Shown here in pieces: positions 8,007 through 16,837 of a stretch of 64,000 bases of DNA. The position numbers were made by a program, and so were the translations under genes. The notes beneath the pieces were generated by a model. That model was not told the origin of the DNA. It saw only the letters and a program-made list of their open reading frames with translations, and did not search any database. The stretch is from Aldehydirespirator sp965116965 (GTDB lineage Bacteria > Actinomycetota > Acidimicrobiia > Acidimicrobiales > Aldehydirespiratoraceae): contig OZ220743.1 in assembly GCA_965116965.1 (NCBI GenBank), forward strand, positions 1,984,001-2,048,000. The letters run 5' to 3'. The stretch's first letter is position 1, and every line of letters starts with the position of its first letter.

Positions 8007-9734
8007 TCAGGCGCCCACGTCGACGGTGACGGTGTGCCATCCCTCGGCGCCGTTGGGGGCGGGATCGACCTCCCGCCCGCTCTGGGTGATGCCGTCGCCG
8101 TCTGTGGCCCGCACCTGGATCCGGTGCCGGCCGGCGGTGGGCGTCCACTCGCGGTGCCACTGCACCCAGCTCTCGTCGCCCAGGGCCTCGCCCAACTCGC
8201 ACGGCATCCAGCCCTCGTCGTCGACGTTGACCTCGACCCGCTCGATGCCTCGGGTCGGCGCCCAGGCGATGCCGGCGATCGGGGTGGTCTGGCCGGCGAC
8301 GAGGCCGCGGCCGGCGTCGGGAACGTCGATGCGGCTCTGGGTCTTCATCGGCCCCTCCTTGGACCAGCCCCTCGGCACCCAGTAGCCGTCGAACCCGTCC
8401 CAGGTGGTCAGGTGGATCTCATCGATCCACTTCACGGCCGAGACGTAGCCGTACAGGCCGGCCACCACCAGCCGGGCCGGGAAGCCGTGGTTCGTCGGCA
8501 GGAACTCGTCGTTCATGCCGATGGCCAGGATGGCGTTGCGGCCGTCGTACACCAGCGGGGTCGGGAAGCCGGCCGTCCAGTCGTCCACCGAGCGGCCCAC
8601 CACCTGGTCGGCGCCCGGCTGCACCCCGGCCTGGTCGAGCAGCACGGACAGCGGAACACCGGTCCAGACCGCGTTGCCGACCAGGTTGCCCCCCACCCGG
8701 TTCGACACGCACGACAGGGTGATGACATGGTCGGAGAGGTCCATGGCCTGGATCTCATCGAAGGTGAGTTCGTAGGGATTGTCGACCATGCCGGTGAAGC
8801 GCAGCCGCCAGCCGGCCGGGTCGATCTGGGGCACCTGGCCGAAGGCTGTGTCGATGCGGTAGAAGCCGTCGTTGGGCGTCACGTAGGACGAGATGCCGGC
8901 CACATCGCCGTCCAGCGTGTCCAGCGCGGCCACCTGCTCCTTCACCGAGGGGCCGGCCGGCGCCGGTGAGGCTGGAGTGGTGGTGGACGCCGGTGCTGCG
9001 GCCGCGTCAGTGGTGGACGGCCGGGGGGCCGTGGTGGTGGCCGCCGACCGCAGCGTGTTCGTCTCCAGGAACTGCTCCGCGGCCGACTGGCCCCGCAATG
9101 CCCGGCCGACGCCGACCATGGCCAGCGCGGCCGCACCGGCACCGACCGCGTACGCGAAGAAGGCCCGCCGCGTCTTCATCTCCGCGACCGGTGCAGCGAC
9201 GTCGGCGGCACGCTCCGGCTCTGCCGGCGGGGTCGCGGGCGATCGAGCAACTCGCTCGGCCAGACGACCGACCAGCAGCAGCGTCGTCCCCGCGGCGAGA
9301 GCGGCGGCCGCCAGCCCCACGATCCATGATCCGACGGCCGGGCTGATCGGGTTGCGGGCCGCGGCCCAGCCGGCCAGCAGACCGAACAGCGCGAACCCTG
9401 CGACCATTGCCCGCAAGCGCCCGCGTGCCGCGAAACGCCCAAGCATCCCGCCGAGAGCCAGCGAGCCGACGATGATGCCGACCGTGAGCAGGGTTTTCTG
9501 GCTGGTGCCGAAGTTGGCGATGCTGAACCTCACCACATCGCCCGGGGTGTAGTCGCTGAGCAGTTCGCTCACCGCGACCACCAGCGACGGGATGGACTCG
9601 GAGGCTCCTTCGACGAGTTCGCCGAACCCCAAGCCGACGGCGGCGCCCGCTGTTCCCGCCAGCGCGCCCATCACGGAGGGCGGCGAGTCCGGCGAGTATC
9701 CCGTATGGTCGCCGCTGGATTCTTCGTCTGTCAC
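8007..9734 (-). CDS. Membrane-anchored sulfite-oxidase-fold molybdoenzyme, paralogue 1
   Basis: 575 residues from GTG at 9734, preceded by GGGGAG as ribosome binding site. The N-terminal third has four hydrophobic segments (the LAGTAGAAVGLGFGELV region, LTVGIIVGSLALGG, AMVAGFALFGLLAG and VGLAAAALAAGTTLLLV). A twin-helix linker and a Ser/Thr/Ala-rich spacer follow. The C-terminal half is an oxidoreductase molybdopterin domain plus a Mo-co dimerisation-like domain: TLSCVSN holds the Mo-ligating Cys, then NHGFPARLVVAGLYGYVSAVKW and WVPRGWS. It probably acts outside the membrane as a YedY/MsrP- or sulfite-oxidase-like enzyme; the substrate is unknown. It is about half identical in the C-terminal domain to the protein at 12488-14674. 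Confidence 0.82.
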   Translation of the reverse strand: MTDEESSGDHTGYSPDSPPSVMGALAGTAGAAVGLGFGELVEGASESIPSLVVAVSELLSDYTPGDVVRFSIANFGTSQKTLLTVGIIVGSLALGGMLGRFAARGRLRAMVAGFALFGLLAGWAAARNPISPAVGSWIVGLAAAALAAGTTLLLVGRLAERVARSPATPPAEPERAADVAAPVAEMKTRRAFFAYAVGAGAAALAMVGVGRALRGQSAAEQFLETNTLRSAATTTAPRPSTTDAAAAPASTTTPASPAPAGPSVKEQVAALDTLDGDVAGISSYVTPNDGFYRIDTAFGQVPQIDPAGWRLRFTGMVDNPYELTFDEIQAMDLSDHVITLSCVSNRVGGNLVGNAVWTGVPLSVLLDQAGVQPGADQVVGRSVDDWTAGFPTPLVYDGRNAILAIGMNDEFLPTNHGFPARLVVAGLYGYVSAVKWIDEIHLTTWDGFDGYWVPRGWSKEGPMKTQSRIDVPDAGRGLVAGQTTPIAGIAWAPTRGIERVEVNVDDEGWMPCELGEALGDESWVQWHREWTPTAGRHRIQVRATDGDGITQSGREVDPAPNGAEGWHTVTVDVGA

Positions 9735-9779
9735 CGCTCTCCCCTTGGCCGTCTCGGATCGACTATTTCGCGCGTCGTG

Positions 9780-9807
9780 AGCGTACGCCTTTCGCCCCCG
9801 TGCGCAA
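9780..9807 (-). promoter_or_regulatory. Putative promoter of molybdoenzyme paralogue 1
   Basis: On the minus strand TTGCGC (9807-9802), a 16-base spacer and TACGCT (9785-9780) fit an actinobacterial -35/-10 pair. They lie 45 bases before the GTG at 9734, with the GGGGAG site between. The -35 lies inside the first copy of a 28-base direct repeat. Confidence 0.4.
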
Positions 9808-9877
9808 TGGGCCATACACGACTACCCCCTCACCGGCCTGGAGGTCGAACTTTCGCCCCCGTGCGCAATGGGCCATA
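9789..9877. repeat. Two perfect 28-base direct repeats in a divergent promoter region
   Basis: The same 28 bases (CTTTCGCCCCCGTGCGCAAT followed by GGGCCATA) occur at 9789-9816 and 9850-9877, 61 bases apart, between the divergent molybdoenzyme gene and rsgA. They could be duplicated operator or promoter sites: the right copy carries CATAGT, a possible -10, about 40 bases before the rsgA start. Confidence 0.75.
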
Positions 9878-9917
9878 GTGAACGGATGGAGACGGGGTCG
9901 AGCGCGATGAAGCTCCC

Positions 9918-10931
9918 GTGACTGGTGGAGTCGGCGACCTGAGTCCCTGGGGCTACGACGACCGCGTGGCCGGTTCGGCGGACGGGGGAGCGAGGGTCGG
10001 ACGGGTCGTGCAGGTGGATCGAGGCGAGTGCGATGTAGTGACCGCGGACGGGATGGTGCGGGCGGGCTCCGATTCCGTGCGGGCTCAGGCCGAGATCGCG
10101 CCGGTCACCGGCGACTGGGTGCAGGTGACCAGCCAACACGAAGTGGTGCTCATCAGCCGGGTGCTGCCCCGGTTCACCGCGCTGGCCCGCCGGGATCCGG
10201 CCGAACGCGAGACCGAGCAGGTCCTCGCGGCCAACTTCGATGTGGTGGGCATCGTCGCCGGCCTTGACCGGCCCCTGCCGCCGGGACGGTTCGAGCGCAT
10301 GCTGGTGATGGCTCGCGACAGCGGGGCGTCCATCGTGATACTCCTGACCAAGGCTGATCGGGCCCCACAGGCGGCCGCCGCGGCCGAGACGGTTCGGGCC
10401 GTGGCCGGCGACGTGGAGGTCCTCACGTTGAGTGCTCGCCGAGGTCTGGGCTTGGAGGATCTGCGATCCGCGCTCGGGCCCGGCCGCACGCTGGCCCTGG
10501 TGGGCGCCAGCGGGTCGGGCAAGTCCACCCTGGTGAATGCCCTGGTCGGCGCGGAGGTGGCCGCCACCGCGGCAGTCCGCGCCTCCGACCGGAGGGGCCG
10601 CCATACCACGGTGGCCCGCCGGCTCGTGCTGTTGCCGGGCGACGGCGGGATGGTGATCGACACGCCCGGCGTGCGCGCCCTCGGCCTGATCGACGCGCAG
10701 GAGGCTCTGAGCCGCGTGTTCAGCGACATCGAGGAGCGGGGCCGCAGCTGCCGGTTCTCGGACTGTGCCCACGGAGCCGAGCCCGATTGCGCGGTGACGG
10801 CCGCCACCGAGCGCGGCGAGATGGATCCCCGCCGGGTTGAGCGCTACCTGGCGTTGAGCGAGGAGATCGAGCACCAGCGGATCAGAGAGGAGAGACGGCT
10901 CCGTTCCGGGACCCGCGGCCGCCGCAGATAG
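9918..10931 (+). CDS. rsgA: Ribosome small-subunit biogenesis GTPase RsgA
   Basis: 337 residues from GTG. It has the circularly permuted GTPase order diagnostic of RsgA: G4 TKAD (144-147), then G1 GASGSGKST (196-204), then G3 DTPG (248-251). It is preceded by an OB-fold (about 25-85) and followed by a zinc knuckle (CRFSDC...H...C, near 275-295). It hydrolyses GTP on the 30S subunit during late maturation. It stands alone on the plus strand between minus-strand genes. Length is normal for the family. A few more residues before the GTG cannot be excluded. Confidence 0.92.
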   Translation: MTGGVGDLSPWGYDDRVAGSADGGARVGRVVQVDRGECDVVTADGMVRAGSDSVRAQAEIAPVTGDWVQVTSQHEVVLISRVLPRFTALARRDPAERETEQVLAANFDVVGIVAGLDRPLPPGRFERMLVMARDSGASIVILLTKADRAPQAAAAAETVRAVAGDVEVLTLSARRGLGLEDLRSALGPGRTLALVGASGSGKSTLVNALVGAEVAATAAVRASDRRGRHTTVARRLVLLPGDGGMVIDTPGVRALGLIDAQEALSRVFSDIEERGRSCRFSDCAHGAEPDCAVTAATERGEMDPRRVERYLALSEEIEHQRIREERRLRSGTRGRRR

Positions 10932-10983
10932 CCGGATCCCGGCCAGTCCGGAGGGCTCCGGCGCAGCAACGCCGACGCCGGAG

Positions 10984-12480
10984 TCACCCGAGGCGGCGAC
11001 GGTCTACCTTTCCCGTTGCGTTGCGGGGCAGTTCGTCGACGACCTTCAAGGCTTCGGGCAGCTTGTGCCGGGCCAGCACAGCGGCTCCGAAGGACCGCAG
11101 GTCCTCCAGCGTGGGAGGGCCGGCGCCGTCCAGGGGCACCACCACGGCCAGGCCGATCTCGCCCATCACCGGGTCGGGGCGCGGCACCACCGCCACCTCC
11201 TGCACCTTCGGGTGCCCGGCAAGCACGCTCTCGACTTCGGCGGGGTGCACGTTGTAGCCGCCCCGGATGAACATGTCGCTCAACCGCCCGGCGAGACGGT
11301 AGAGGCCGTCGGAGCCCGCGGTGGCCAGGTCGCCGGTGCGCAGCCAGCCGTCCTGTAGAGCCTCGGCGCTGGAGGAGGGGTCGCGCCAGTATCCCGACAT
11401 CATCGTGGGCGACCTCAGCCAGAGCTCACCCGTCTCGCCGGGGTCGAGCCGCCGCCGGTCGGTGTCCCTGACCTCGGCCTGCACGCCGCGGCGGGGCCGG
11501 CCCACCGAATAGCAGGCCTCGTCATCGTCGGCGTCCAGCGCGGTCCCCAGGCCGACGCCGCCCGACTCGGTGGACGAGTACCGGATCGAGTACGGGGCAC
11601 CGAAGCGCTCGCGGGCGGATCGGACCAACTCCGGCGCCGAGGGGCCCCCGCCGGCCACCACCGCCCGGACAGCCGAGAAGTCCAGCCGAGCCGATGACGG
11701 GTGCCGGACCATCAGGGCGATCTGGGGGGCCACCCCGATCACCGCGTCCATCCGGTAGCGGGCGGTGAGATCCAGGGCCGCGCCGGCCGACCAGCGCTCC
11801 AGCAGATGGGTGGTCCGTCCACATTCCAGCATCCACGGGAGTTTCGTCATGAAGGCGACGTGGGCGAACTGGGTCGACGAGATTCCGTGGCCGGCGCCCC
11901 ACGCGCCCCCCGCATCGATCTGGGCCACCGCCCGCAGCTGCCGGTCGGCGAACCAGGCCGCCTTGGGAGCGCCCGTAGAGCCCGACGTGAAGCAGATGCA
12001 CACGGGACGATCGTCGTCGGGAGCGGCCGCGAGGCCGGCCAGGGCGCGAGCCGACATGGATGAGCCCGAGCGCAGCGATCCGCCCGCGGAGGCCGGATCG
12101 CCCCCGCCCTCCATCTGCTCCAAGTGCGGGGCTGCTAGCGGGTCGGCGAGGTGAGCCAGCTGGGGGTCCACCACCACAAGGTCGGCTTGCAGCCGTTCGA
12201 GGCAGCCGGCCGCCTCGGCGGGAGTGAGCAGCGGGTTGATCCCTGCGGTGACGGCGCCGATGCGGGCCGCGCCGAGGTAGGCGGCCACGTAGTCCACATC
12301 GGAGGGCAGCACCAGACAGACCACCGAGCCCTCACCGAGCCCACGCTCGTGCAACCCGGCCGCCACCTGCTGCGCGGCCCGCTCGAGTTCGTCGAAACTG
12401 AGGGCCTTGCCCGCAGGCGTGACGAAGGCGGCCCGTTCGCCGTATTCGCCCGCGGCCCGCTGAATGGCTTCCGTCAGCAC
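10984..12480 (-). CDS. AMP-forming acyl-CoA synthetase/ligase (ANL superfamily)
   Basis: 498 residues. The P-loop CFTSGSTGAPKAAW (near 180), YSSTESGGVGLG, the hinge GWLRTGD, GRLSDMFIRGGYNVHP and the C-terminal PRNATGKVDRR with the catalytic Lys give a complete fatty-acid/aryl-CoA ligase. It adenylates a carboxylate and transfers it to CoA. The GTG at 12480 was chosen because it follows the stop of molybdoenzyme 2 (12488) by 7 bases; the open frame upstream only overlaps that gene. The two genes are thus probably co-transcribed. The acyl substrate cannot be named. Confidence 0.87.
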   Translation of the reverse strand: MLTEAIQRAAGEYGERAAFVTPAGKALSFDELERAAQQVAAGLHERGLGEGSVVCLVLPSDVDYVAAYLGAARIGAVTAGINPLLTPAEAAGCLERLQADLVVVDPQLAHLADPLAAPHLEQMEGGGDPASAGGSLRSGSSMSARALAGLAAAPDDDRPVCICFTSGSTGAPKAAWFADRQLRAVAQIDAGGAWGAGHGISSTQFAHVAFMTKLPWMLECGRTTHLLERWSAGAALDLTARYRMDAVIGVAPQIALMVRHPSSARLDFSAVRAVVAGGGPSAPELVRSARERFGAPYSIRYSSTESGGVGLGTALDADDDEACYSVGRPRRGVQAEVRDTDRRRLDPGETGELWLRSPTMMSGYWRDPSSSAEALQDGWLRTGDLATAGSDGLYRLAGRLSDMFIRGGYNVHPAEVESVLAGHPKVQEVAVVPRPDPVMGEIGLAVVVPLDGAGPPTLEDLRSFGAAVLARHKLPEALKVVDELPRNATGKVDRRRLG

Positions 12481-12487
12481 CTGGTGA

Positions 12488-14674
12488 CTATCGGACGTGG
12501 ACGCTGATGGTGTGCCATCCCTCCGCACCGTTCGGCCGGGGCCTCACGTTCCTCCCGCCCTGGGTGTAGCCACTGCCGTCGGTGGCCCGCACCTGGATCT
12601 GCTGTCGGCCTCCGCCGGCAGGAGTCCACTGGTGGTGCCATTGCACCCAGCTCTCGTTGCCCGCGACCTGGCCCAGCCGGCACGGCGTCCAGTCCTCGTT
12701 GTCGATCTTCACCTCGACCCGCTCGATGCCCCGGGTGGGCGCCCACGCGATGCCGGCCACTGCGGTGGGTCGGCCGCTCTCGACCCGGTCTCCGTCCTTG
12801 GGGACGTCGATGCGGCTCTGGGTCTTGATCGGACCCTGCTTGGACCAGCCCCTCGGCACCCAGTAGCCGTCGAAGCCGTCCCAGGTGGTGAGGTGTATCT
12901 CCTCGAGCCACTTCACTGCCGAGACGTAGCCGTACAGTCCCGCCACCACGATGCGGGCCGGGAACCCGTGCCGGATCGGCAGCGGCTCGTTGTTCATGCC
13001 GATGGCGAGTATGGCGTTGCGGCCGTCGTAGGCCAGGGTGGTGGGGAACCCGGCGGTGAAGTCGTCCACCGAGCGCCCCACGATCTGCTGAGCGCCGCGC
13101 TGGACGCCGGCTCGCTGGAGCAGCTCATAGAGAGGGATGCCGGTCCAGATCGCGTTACCGACGAGCCTGCCGCCCACCTGATTGGACACGCAGGAGAGGG
13201 TGATCACATAGTCGTCGAGGCGCATGGCCCGGATGTCCTGGTACGTGAGCTCGTAGGGATTGTCGACCAGGCCGGTGATGCGCAGGCGCCACGAGTCCGG
13301 GTCGACCTGCGGGATCGTCAAGGCGGTGTCGATGCGGTAGAACTCGTTACTGGGGGAGATCGGGGTGACGTAGGGCGAGATTCCCGACACTTCGTCGTCG
13401 AGCGTGTCGAGGTGGGCCACCTGCGGGTAGCGCGACGACTGCCCTCGCGGCTGCGTGGTTGTGGTTGCCGGCTCTTCGGGAGGTTGAGTGGTGGTCGTGG
13501 GGGGTTCTTCGGGGGGTTGCGTGGTTGTGGTTGCCGGTTCTTCGGGGGGCTGGGTGGTGGTCGTTGTGGGCGCTTCGACCTCGGCAGGCGGCTGTGTGGT
13601 CGTGGGGGGTTCTTCGGGGGGTTGTGTGGTTGTGGGGGGTTCTTCGGGGGGTTGTGTGGTCGTGGGGGGTTCTTCGGGGGGCTGGGTGGTGGTCGTTGCC
13701 GGTTCTTCGGGGGGCTGGGTGGTGGTCGTTGTGGGCGCTTCGACCTCGGCAGGCGGCTGTGTGGTCGTGGGGGGTTCTTCGGGGGGTTGTGTGGTGGTGG
13801 CTGCGGGCCCGTCCGGAGCTTCGACAACGATCTCGTCCGGTATCTCTATGCCCTCCGGGATCTCTACGCCTTCCGGTATCTCTATGCCCTGTGGGACCTC
13901 TATGCCCTGTGGGATCTCTATGCCTTCCGGAACCTCGACGGCAGCGGTCGCGGCGCCGCCCGTCGTGCCGGCGGCCGGGCCGGCCGTCCTCGGCGGCAGC
14001 GCATAGGTCTCGCGGGCCTTCTCGGCGACGGACGGTCCTCGCAAGCCCCGACCCAGCCCGACCAGGCTGAGCGCCGTCACGCCCGCTCCCGCGGCGAAAC
14101 CGAAGAACGACCGGCGCGTGCCGGCCGATTCCTGGGGCGTGTCTGCGTCGCCGGAGTCCACCCCATCGTCGTCCGCGCCGGAAGTGCTCGAGCGTGGAGA
14201 GAATGCCCGGCTCAACAGGAAGAGGGTGACAGCCGCACCCAGCACGGCGGCTGACAGCGCAAGCAGCCACGAGGCCACGGCGGGGCTCAGGGGATTGCGG
14301 GCCGCGGCCCAACCGGCGACCACCCCGAAGAGCGCGAAGCCTGCGGCCGCCACCAGGCGGCCGCCGTATGCCGCCATTCGGCCGAGGAGACCGCAGATCG
14401 CCAGCGCGACCACCACGATGCCCGCCGTCAACACGGTCTTCTGGCTGGCGCCGATGTTGGCGATGCTGAAGGCCACGACGTCGCCGGGCGTGTAGTCGGT
14501 GACCACCTCGCCCACCGCGATGACCAGCGAAGGGATGGTGTCGCTGACGCCTTCGACCAGTTCGCCGAAGCCCAGCGCAACCGCACACCCGAAGACTCCA
14601 GCGATGAAGCCCGCAACACCGCCCGCCCTGCGGCCTTCTCGTGGCCGCTGTTCCGCCGGTTCAGGCTCGTCCAT
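12488..14674 (-). CDS. Membrane-anchored sulfite-oxidase-fold molybdoenzyme, paralogue 2, with long repeat linker
   Basis: 728 residues from ATG at 14674. Like paralogue 1 it has four N-terminal membrane segments (including VVVALAICGLLGRMAAYGG and LVAAAGFALFGVVAGWAAA) and a C-terminal molybdopterin domain with TLSCVSN (Mo-ligating Cys), RHGFPARIVVAGLYGYVSAV and WVPRGWS. Between them lies an unusual linker of about 170 residues: six PEGIEI/PQGIEV hexads and then many TTTQPPEEP units. This would hold the enzyme away from the membrane across the cell wall. Transcription probably begins at the ATG: TACAAT lies 7 bases before it. The promoter overlaps that of the divergent acyl-CoA dehydrogenase. 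Confidence 0.82.
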   Translation of the reverse strand: MDEPEPAEQRPREGRRAGGVAGFIAGVFGCAVALGFGELVEGVSDTIPSLVIAVGEVVTDYTPGDVVAFSIANIGASQKTVLTAGIVVVALAICGLLGRMAAYGGRLVAAAGFALFGVVAGWAAARNPLSPAVASWLLALSAAVLGAAVTLFLLSRAFSPRSSTSGADDDGVDSGDADTPQESAGTRRSFFGFAAGAGVTALSLVGLGRGLRGPSVAEKARETYALPPRTAGPAAGTTGGAATAAVEVPEGIEIPQGIEVPQGIEIPEGVEIPEGIEIPDEIVVEAPDGPAATTTQPPEEPPTTTQPPAEVEAPTTTTTQPPEEPATTTTQPPEEPPTTTQPPEEPPTTTQPPEEPPTTTQPPAEVEAPTTTTTQPPEEPATTTTQPPEEPPTTTTQPPEEPATTTTQPRGQSSRYPQVAHLDTLDDEVSGISPYVTPISPSNEFYRIDTALTIPQVDPDSWRLRITGLVDNPYELTYQDIRAMRLDDYVITLSCVSNQVGGRLVGNAIWTGIPLYELLQRAGVQRGAQQIVGRSVDDFTAGFPTTLAYDGRNAILAIGMNNEPLPIRHGFPARIVVAGLYGYVSAVKWLEEIHLTTWDGFDGYWVPRGWSKQGPIKTQSRIDVPKDGDRVESGRPTAVAGIAWAPTRGIERVEVKIDNEDWTPCRLGQVAGNESWVQWHHQWTPAGGGRQQIQVRATDGSGYTQGGRNVRPRPNGAEGWHTISVHVR
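13440..13935. repeat. In-gene tandem repeats encoding the linker of molybdoenzyme 2
   Basis: 13440-13800 is an array of 27-36-base units (TTCTTCGGGGGG-T-GTGTGG type) encoding TTTQPPEEP on the minus strand. 13828-13935 holds 18-base units encoding P(E/Q)GIE(I/V). A larger unit that includes PAEVEAPTTTTTQPPEEPA is itself duplicated (about 13530-13600 and 13685-13770), so copy number has changed by slippage or unequal exchange. Confidence 0.9.
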
Positions 14675-14681
14675 CGGGGCG

Positions 14682-14691
14682 ATTGTACGCT
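14682..14691. promoter_or_regulatory. Two overlapping divergent -10 boxes
   Basis: TACAAT on the minus strand (14687-14682) lies 7 bases before the ATG of molybdoenzyme 2. TACGCT on the plus strand (14686-14691) lies 5 bases before the ATG of the acyl-CoA dehydrogenase. The start codons are only 22 bases apart and neither gene has room for a Shine-Dalgarno site, so both mRNAs should be leaderless and compete for RNA polymerase. Confidence 0.6.
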
Positions 14692-14696
14692 CCGGC

Positions 14697-15911
14697 ATGA
14701 TGGATGTTCGGTCCGACCCGAGACTCGCCAGTTTTGCTGACGAGGTGCGCACCTGGCTCGAGGCCCACCTGGTCGGCGAATTCGCCCGGTACCGGGGCCG
14801 GGGCCTCACCGGACAGGATGACGTGCCGGTCGAGGTCCGGATCGCCTGGGAGCGGGAGCTCGCGTCGGGGGGATGGCTCGGGCTCGACTTCCCCGAATCG
14901 ATCGGCGGCCGGGGATGCACGCTGGCCGAGCAGGTCGTGTTCTTCAACACCTACACCGAGGCCCGCGCTCCCGGTCGGCTGCCCAATGTGGGCGTGATGC
15001 TGCTCGGCCCCACCCTGATGGCGTTCGGGTCGACCGAGCAGCAGCAGCGATTCGTGCCCTCGATCCTGGAGGCACGGGAACTGTGGTGCCAGGGCTACTC
15101 GGAGCCCGGCGCGGGCAGCGATCTCGCCGGTGTGGCCACCACCGCGGCCCGGCGCGACGGCCGGTGGGTGTTGAACGGCCAGAAAGTCTGGACCTCGCTG
15201 GCCCAGCACGCCGACTGGATCTTCGTGCTGGCCCGCAGCACTCCGGGCTCGCAGCGACACACGGGGCTCAGCTACCTGCTCGTTCCCATGGACCAGCCCG
15301 GAATCGAGGTCAGGCCCATCGTCCAGATCAATGGCGGGGTCGAGTTCAACGAGACGTTCTTCGACGACGCCGAGACCGACGCGGACCTAGTGGTGGGCGG
15401 CGAGGGCAACGGCTGGAAGGTGGCCATGGGCACCCTCGCCTTCGAGCGGGGAGCGAGCACGCTGGGCCAGCAGATCAGCTTCCGCCAGGAGTTCGACTCC
15501 CTGGTGTCGGAGGCCAGAGCATCCGGGCGCATCCGCAGCGACGTGCTGCGCTCGGAACTGGTTCAGAGCTACATAGAACTCGAGATCCTGCGCTACAACC
15601 AGATGCGGATGCTGACTTCGCTCACCCACGACCAGCTGGCGGGGCCCGAGCAGTCGATCGGCAAGCTCTACTGGGCGTCGTGGCACCAGCGGCTGGGCGA
15701 ACTGGCCATGAAGGTCCGGGGCGCGGCTGCGATGGTGGCCGAACCGGCCGAGGGAGCCCACGCCTCCGAGGCCGGGTTGGACTATCGTCTCGACTGCTGG
15801 CAGCGAACGTTCCTCTACTCGCGAGCCCACACGATCTACGGGGGAAGCAATGAGGTACAGCGCAATATAATCGGAGAGCGAGTCCTGGGTCTGCCTCGGG
15901 AGCGACGGTAG
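14697..15911 (+). CDS. Acyl-CoA dehydrogenase
   Basis: 404 residues, full length. The substrate and FAD loops are clear: GYSEPGAGSDLAGVATTA (near 140), WVLNGQKVWTSLA, and the C-terminal TIYGGSNEVQRNIIGERVLGLPRE. It introduces a 2,3 double bond into an acyl-CoA and passes electrons to ETF. The start is ATG 14697, immediately repeated by a second ATG, and is leaderless with TACGCT 5 bases upstream. It opens an acyl-CoA region (hydratase, ligase, CoA-transferase, carboxyltransferase) running to 23.2 kb. The likely role is degradation of a branched or ring-derived acyl-CoA. Confidence 0.9.
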   Translation: MMDVRSDPRLASFADEVRTWLEAHLVGEFARYRGRGLTGQDDVPVEVRIAWERELASGGWLGLDFPESIGGRGCTLAEQVVFFNTYTEARAPGRLPNVGVMLLGPTLMAFGSTEQQQRFVPSILEARELWCQGYSEPGAGSDLAGVATTAARRDGRWVLNGQKVWTSLAQHADWIFVLARSTPGSQRHTGLSYLLVPMDQPGIEVRPIVQINGGVEFNETFFDDAETDADLVVGGEGNGWKVAMGTLAFERGASTLGQQISFRQEFDSLVSEARASGRIRSDVLRSELVQSYIELEILRYNQMRMLTSLTHDQLAGPEQSIGKLYWASWHQRLGELAMKVRGAAAMVAEPAEGAHASEAGLDYRLDCWQRTFLYSRAHTIYGGSNEVQRNIIGERVLGLPRERR

Positions 15912-15971
15912 ACGGCGGCTGCGCCGATACTCTTCAAGTCATCGCCTCCGAACCGAGCGTCAGGAGAATCG

Positions 15972-16808
15972 ATGGGACGTATTGCCAATACCTGGAACCT
16001 GGCCAAGCTCTCGTGGGGGGTGCTCAGGAAGGATCGGGAGCTGCTGTGGATGCCGGTGCTGTCATTCCTGGCGTCGGCGGTCGTGATCGTGATCGTGATC
16101 GCGTTCACGTTCATCACCTTGTCGACCGAGTCCTCGCACGGCCAGACCACTATGGAGTTCAACCCGGCGATGATCGTGGTCTACATCGCGGCCGCCCTGG
16201 CCTTGGGCGTCATCGCGGTGTTCTTCAACGGAGCTCTGGTGGCGGGCGCCCACGAGAGGCTCACCGGGGGCGACCCGACGGTTCGCAGCGCCATCGGCAG
16301 GGCCTTCGCCCGCATCCCGGGCCTGGTGCCGTGGGCGATCATCACCACCACGGTCGGGCTGGTACTTCAGGCACTGAGGGAACGGGCCGGATTCCTGGGG
16401 CGGATCGTCACCCACATGCTGGAGGTGGCCTGGGAGGTGGTGACGTTCCTGACCGTGCCCGCCATCGTGATCGACAACCTCGGGGCCGTAGCCGGTCTCA
16501 AGCAGTCGGCGTCGTTGCTGCGCCGCACCTGGGGCGAGAACATCGCGGCCCGGGTCGGGTTCGGCCTGCTCGGCTTCGTGTTGATCATCCCGGCGGTCAT
16601 AGTGGCCGGGCTCTTCATCGCGTCCGGCTGGCAGCTGCTGATGGCGATCGGCATCATCGTCGCGGCGGCTTGGGTGGCGGTGGTCATGGTCGTGCTCACC
16701 GCTCTGAACGCCGTCTTCCAGACTGCCCTGTACCTCTACGTCACGACGGGGGCCGTTCCCTCCGGCTTCGAGCAGGCCCCCCTGGCCCAGACCTTCGTCC
16801 AAAAGTAG
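15972..16808 (+). CDS. Multi-pass membrane protein (DUF6159-like)
   Basis: 278 residues. It starts MGRIANTWNLAKLSWGVLRKD, a typical beginning of the DUF6159 family, with about six hydrophobic segments (including ASAVVIVIVIAFTFI, VVYIAAALALGVIAVFF, LVPWAIITTTVGLVL, GFGLLGFVLIIPAVIVAGLF and LLMAIGIIVAAAWVAVVMV). An amphipathic segment, IDNLGAVAGLKQSASLLRRTWGE, lies between helices. AGGAGA 4 bases before the ATG is the ribosome binding site. The function of the family is unknown. It follows the acyl-CoA dehydrogenase by 60 bases on the same strand. Confidence 0.75.
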   Translation: MGRIANTWNLAKLSWGVLRKDRELLWMPVLSFLASAVVIVIVIAFTFITLSTESSHGQTTMEFNPAMIVVYIAAALALGVIAVFFNGALVAGAHERLTGGDPTVRSAIGRAFARIPGLVPWAIITTTVGLVLQALRERAGFLGRIVTHMLEVAWEVVTFLTVPAIVIDNLGAVAGLKQSASLLRRTWGENIAARVGFGLLGFVLIIPAVIVAGLFIASGWQLLMAIGIIVAAAWVAVVMVVLTALNAVFQTALYLYVTTGAVPSGFEQAPLAQTFVQK

Positions 16809-16837
16809 ACGAGCAACGTCAGGGCGCCGCCGGCCCC

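Noticed and set aside
13440..13935. CRISPR-like spacing of repeats
   Set aside because: Repeats are in frame, lack unique spacers and encode a protein linker.
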